A stretch of 33,957 nt of DNA from CBFDCQ01 sp965603355 (GTDB lineage: Bacteria; Hydrogenedentota; CAZGCA01; CBFDCQ01), in NCBI GenBank assembly GCA_965603355.1, contig CBFDCQ010000033.1:1-33957 (forward strand). Reading direction: 5' to 3'. The notes beneath the pieces are model-generated. The model was not told the origin of the DNA. It did no database searches and saw only the letters and a list, made by a program, of their open reading frames with translations. Numbering within the stretch: position 1 is the first letter of the stretch; each line of letters opens with the position of its first letter. The position numbers were made by a program, and so were the translations under genes. This document shows, in pieces, positions 31,239-33,957 of the stretch.

Positions 31239-31778
31239 TTACTGGACCTGAAACTTGCTCAAGTCGGCGGCCACCACGCGGCCGGTCTCGAGTAACGTGT
31301 TAACGCTTTCCACAAGGTCACGACTGAGTCTGTCCAGACCCTGTGCTCCTTTCAATTCGTCGTAAGTCTTGGAACGGAGCACGCTGATGAATTCGTTTTT
31401 GACTTTCGGGTCTATTGACAGAAGCTCCTGTTTCAGGTTCTCACTGTCGAGCTGGAGCGAAATCTCCACTATCAAGAACCTGTCTATTCCCTTATCCTCT
31501 ATGTTGACTATCAACTCTATCGGATCGTAGTAAATGGGTGCCCCGGTCGGCGCTTGCGTTTCGGGTTTATCCGTCGTCGGCACCTCCTCATCGCCGACGA
31601 GCTCTCCCGATCCGCTTGCCCCCAGGCGGGGTAGAACGGCAATCTTCATCATGACGACTCCGGCGGCACATGACACCGCCAGTATGACCGCTATAGTGAT
31701 GATCGTTTTCAACCCGCCCGATCTCTTCTTCTTTTTGACTTCAGTTTCTTCTGGTGGAGCTTCTTCTTCAGGAGGCAT
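31239..31778 (-). CDS. fliL: Flagellar basal body-associated protein FliL
   Basis: The 179-residue protein has a short charged cytoplasmic end (EVKKKKR), one membrane helix (IITIAVILAVSCAAGVVM) and a periplasmic domain with IYYDPIELIVNIEDKGIDRFLIVEISL and VLRSKTYDELKGAQGLDRLSRDLVESVNTLL. FliL surrounds the stator and tunes motor output. I chose the ATG at 31778 because GAGGAG lies 7 bases before it; an in-frame TTG at 31784 would be too close. It overlaps the motB stop region by 11 bases. Confidence 0.93.
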   Translation of the reverse strand: MPPEEEAPPEETEVKKKKRSGGLKTIITIAVILAVSCAAGVVMMKIAVLPRLGASGSGELVGDEEVPTTDKPETQAPTGAPIYYDPIELIVNIEDKGIDRFLIVEISLQLDSENLKQELLSIDPKVKNEFISVLRSKTYDELKGAQGLDRLSRDLVESVNTLLETGRVVAADLSKFQVQ

Positions 31779-32520
31779 TTTCAATCTCCTCGTTCTGTTC
31801 GTGGACTAATCCCTGTAAAGATGCTGTTGGTCGGACTCTCAGTACGTGTACATCAACGCGCCGGTTCTTCTGCCGATTCTCGACGGAATTGTTCGGGACT
31901 AGTGACAGGTTCTCTCCGTATCCCCTCATCGAAACGTTCTTGTAATCGATCCCGCCTCGATCTATAAGAAATCTTGCGACGCTCAGCGCACGGGCAGCGG
32001 AAAGCTCGAGGTTCGACGGAAATCGCTCGGTACGTATCGGGACATTGTCCGTGTGACCCTCAACGCTGAGAAAATTGCCCGATAGCGCCGACAGGAGACC
32101 GGCAATATCCGTAAGAATGGGGACCGCTTCAGGCTTCAACGCATCCTCGCCGGTGTCGAAAAGTACGGGGTTCTGCATCGTAAGTTTCAGACCCTCTTCC
32201 GTGCGTCGCACCTTTATATCTTCCCGTCTGCCCTGAACGCGTATGTATTCCTCAATCTTCGCGGCGACGTCCTCGAACTTCTGAGCCTGCATTTGAGGGG
32301 TGTCCAGTTGAAAATCGATCAGTGTCAACGGTGATTTCAGCACACCGAAGGCCCCCCTCAGAGACGCAGCGGCCTTTTCGAAGTCCTCCTCCTTAATGGT
32401 GGAGAACGAGATGAGCAGAACGAAAAAGGTGAGCAAAAGGCTCATCATGTCGCCGTACGTCACTACCCATCCGGGTACGCGGGGCTCATCGTCGTCTCCA
32501 GAACGTTTCCCGCGAGCCAT
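31768..32520 (-). CDS. motB: Flagellar stator protein MotB
   Basis: The 250-residue protein anchors the stator to peptidoglycan. A single helix holds the proton-carrying Asp: PGWVVTYGDMMSLLLTFFVL. The plug/linker follows, and then an OmpA-like domain with FDTGEDALKPEAVPIL, FLSVEGHTDNVPIRT, NLELSAARALSVARFL and NRRVDVHVL. The ATG at 32520 gives the normal short basic N-terminus; an in-frame GTG at 32541 adds seven residues. Ion type (H+ or Na+) cannot be settled by eye. Confidence 0.95.
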   Translation of the reverse strand: MARGKRSGDDDEPRVPGWVVTYGDMMSLLLTFFVLLISFSTIKEEDFEKAAASLRGAFGVLKSPLTLIDFQLDTPQMQAQKFEDVAAKIEEYIRVQGRREDIKVRRTEEGLKLTMQNPVLFDTGEDALKPEAVPILTDIAGLLSALSGNFLSVEGHTDNVPIRTERFPSNLELSAARALSVARFLIDRGGIDYKNVSMRGYGENLSLVPNNSVENRQKNRRVDVHVLRVRPTASLQGLVHEQNEEIENAS

Positions 32521-32548
32521 TTTCCGTTCTTGCCCCCTCACCGGACAA

Positions 32549-32596
32549 CTATTTGCGTCCGGTTTCCTCTTCTTGTTGACGTTTCCTACCAGCCAT
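32549..32596 (-). other. 15-codon open frame between motA and motB
   Basis: MAGRKRQQEEETGRK then stop. It is basic, starts with ATG and has GAGG about 10 bases upstream. The composition resembles a MotB N-terminus, so it may be a relic of an older motB start or a translation-coupling leader. Too short to call as a gene with confidence. Confidence 0.2.
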
Positions 32597-32634
32597 TTCT
32601 CAGTACCTCAGCCCGTCCGGAACGGCCGGTCACC

Positions 32635-33411
32635 TCACTTGCGCGCGCCACTCTCGACCTGGTCGCGAAGCGTCGGCGCTATGAACGCCTTGAGCTTCTG
32701 TTCCACGACCCGGGGGTTGTCCCCGGACTGAATCGAGAGTATGCCCTCGATAATAACCTCTTTAGTCAATATTTCACGTCGCGTTCGCACCTTCAGTTTT
32801 CCCGCTATCGGAAGGAAGATCAGGTTCGCGGCGAACGCACCGTAGAACGTGGTGATAAGTGCTGTTGCCATACCTGCACCGATCTTCGACGGATCCTCGA
32901 GGGCGGCCAGCATGCTGATAAGACCGATCAGGGTTCCGATCATGCCAAATGCCGGCGCATACGTGCCCATCGAGGAAAACACTCCCTGCCCGAGACTGTG
33001 GCGTTCTTCGAGGAACGCCAACTCGGTGGTGAGAATGTCCTTGATAAGCTCCGGCGCCGTTCCGTCCACGGCGAGCTGAACGCTCTTTTCGAGGAACTCG
33101 TCGCCGGCCTCGGACGCCTTTGATTCCAAGGCGAGAATGCCGTCACGTCTCGCTGTAGTAGCGAACACGACGACCGTTTTTATGATCTCGGTCGGGGGAA
33201 CGGCCTTGTGCAAGAACGCGTTCTTGACCGTTTTGATCACGCCTATCACGTCAGCCAGCGGGAAGTTTATAAGCGTTGCCGCGATGGTTCCTCCAAAGAC
33301 AATGAGCATGGACGGCACGTGAATAAACATGGTGAAGTTGCCGCCCGAAGCTATCGCGGACACAATAAGTATAACGCCAGCGAAAATCCCGATAATCGTC
33401 GCTATATCCAT
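32635..33411 (-). CDS. motA: Flagellar stator protein MotA
   Basis: The 258-residue inner-membrane protein forms the ion-conducting stator with MotB. Four hydrophobic helices, LPLADVIGVIKTVKNAFLH-type segments, a cytoplasmic loop with TTARRDGILALESKA, and helix 3 MGTYAPAFGMIGTLIGLI with the conserved Pro are all present. FLPIAGKLKVRTRREILTKEVIIEGILSIQSGDNPRVVEQKL is the standard MotA C-terminal block. The ATG at 33411 follows GGGGGAAACC. Confidence 0.96.
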   Translation of the reverse strand: MDIATIIGIFAGVILIVSAIASGGNFTMFIHVPSMLIVFGGTIAATLINFPLADVIGVIKTVKNAFLHKAVPPTEIIKTVVVFATTARRDGILALESKASEAGDEFLEKSVQLAVDGTAPELIKDILTTELAFLEERHSLGQGVFSSMGTYAPAFGMIGTLIGLISMLAALEDPSKIGAGMATALITTFYGAFAANLIFLPIAGKLKVRTRREILTKEVIIEGILSIQSGDNPRVVEQKLKAFIAPTLRDQVESGARK

Positions 33412-33592
33412 GGTTTCCCCCAGCCTTTTGTCTTTCGCGGGCCAGTCCTGGAGTTACCCCGCCAAGACCACACATTCGGACAGTGCGGTATGCACACAGC
33501 GGGATAATGAAGGTTGAATCCGTTCGCCGCGATCCGTGCTCCCATCATGACCTAACGTCTACTTTTCCCACACCACCGTTTTCATCCGCTTG

Positions 33593-33826
33593 CTACTGCC
33601 CGGGATCCTCCTTGCCACAGGACGTTTCATCCTGTTTCAGGACCACGGGATAAGAAATCCGCTTATATTCTATTACCTTTTGTATGAGTTCGTCCATAGT
33701 ATTAGAAACGAGTATTTTCTCGTTGTTCATAAGCGTCACTATGGTGTCAGGGGTGGATTCGACATATTTGATCTTGTCGGCGTTCACGACGATCTCGGTA
33801 TCGTTCAGTCGTGTCAGTTTAATCAT
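33593..33826 (-). CDS. flbD: FlbD-family flagellar protein
   Basis: The 77-residue protein starts MIKLTRLNDTEIVVNADKIK and continues YVESTPDTIVTLMNNEKILVSNTMDELIQKVIEYKR. This small beta-rich protein is almost always encoded between flgE and motA, exactly where it is here. It is not the Caulobacter regulator also called FlbD. Its function is poorly known. The start ATG at 33826 has only a weak GGGCAGG upstream. Confidence 0.92.
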   Translation of the reverse strand: MIKLTRLNDTEIVVNADKIKYVESTPDTIVTLMNNEKILVSNTMDELIQKVIEYKRISYPVVLKQDETSCGKEDPGQ

Positions 33827-33957
33827 GAGCCTGCCCTGCTCTTCACCTTATGAATGCCGCGGCAGGTGGGTCGGGCTGCAAAACAAACCCCACCCCCCCA
33901 CAACAGCCCCCGTTGGGAGTATAGCCCCCACAGAACCCCCCCACACACGAATAAACC
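33827..33957. other. C-rich right edge without a gene
   Basis: The last ~130 bases contain runs of C (for example in 33890-33945) and no open frame that continues a known gene. The expected neighbour upstream of flbD would be flgE. This may be a real intergenic region or the poor-quality end of an assembled contig. Confidence 0.4.

Overview
The window looks like chromosomal DNA of an uncultured, flagellated Gram-negative bacterium. Three things point that way: a PBP1C/alpha-2-macroglobulin periplasmic pair, Tat and lipoprotein signals, and flagellar motor and export genes of the flbD-motA-motB-fliL type. A Planctomycetes-style sulfatase, an RraA-like enzyme, a very long ELWxxDGT-repeat surface protein and GC-rich intergenic palindromes would fit the Planctomycetota, Hydrogenedentota or a related group. 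There is no 16S gene, so this placement is only a guess.

Layout from left to right. (1) Positions 1-2350: the start of a TIM-barrel sugar epimerase-like gene runs off the left edge. Next comes a pentapeptide-repeat protein fused to a two-helix potassium-channel pore. It is bracketed by perfect 27-bp inverted repeats and followed by a cluster of palindromes. (2) Positions 2295-3204: smpB, then ssrA (tmRNA), the two halves of the ribosome-rescue system. (3) Positions 3205-7318: an apparent genomic island at the 3' end of ssrA. The ssrA tail recurs at 6955-6979 (24 of 25 bases) and 7299-7318 (20 of 20). Between the first two copies lies a compact three-gene cassette: a SAM methyltransferase with a helical N-terminal domain, an SPL-like radical-SAM protein and a ParB-domain protein. 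Between the last two lies a lone GIY-YIG nuclease. No integrase is visible. This is my best candidate for an undescribed system.

(4) Positions 7429-11271: on the minus strand, a DUF47/PhoU-like regulator and a Pit phosphate transporter form an operon, followed by a Tat-exported sulfatase. (5) Positions 11325-11690: a possible frameshifted gene remnant. (6) Positions 11826-19930: a thioester alpha-2-macroglobulin gene overlaps pbpC by ATGA. These would act together as periplasmic protease trap and cell-wall repair synthase. (7) Positions 20164-26071, minus strand: an RraA-like enzyme, a 1075-residue ELWxxDGT/thrombospondin-type-3 surface protein, and a lipoprotein with its own promoter and terminator.

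(8) Positions 26440-29074, plus strand: a MenA/UbiA-type prenyltransferase, an Rrf2/IscR-like regulator with a consensus sigma-70 promoter, and a membrane-anchored PP-loop ATPase with a CxxC motif. (9) Positions 29187-33826, minus strand: the flagellar run flbD-motA-motB-fliL-fliN-fliO-fliP, without the expected fliM and without fliQ/fliR after fliP. The last ~100 bases are C-rich and contain no gene that I can see.
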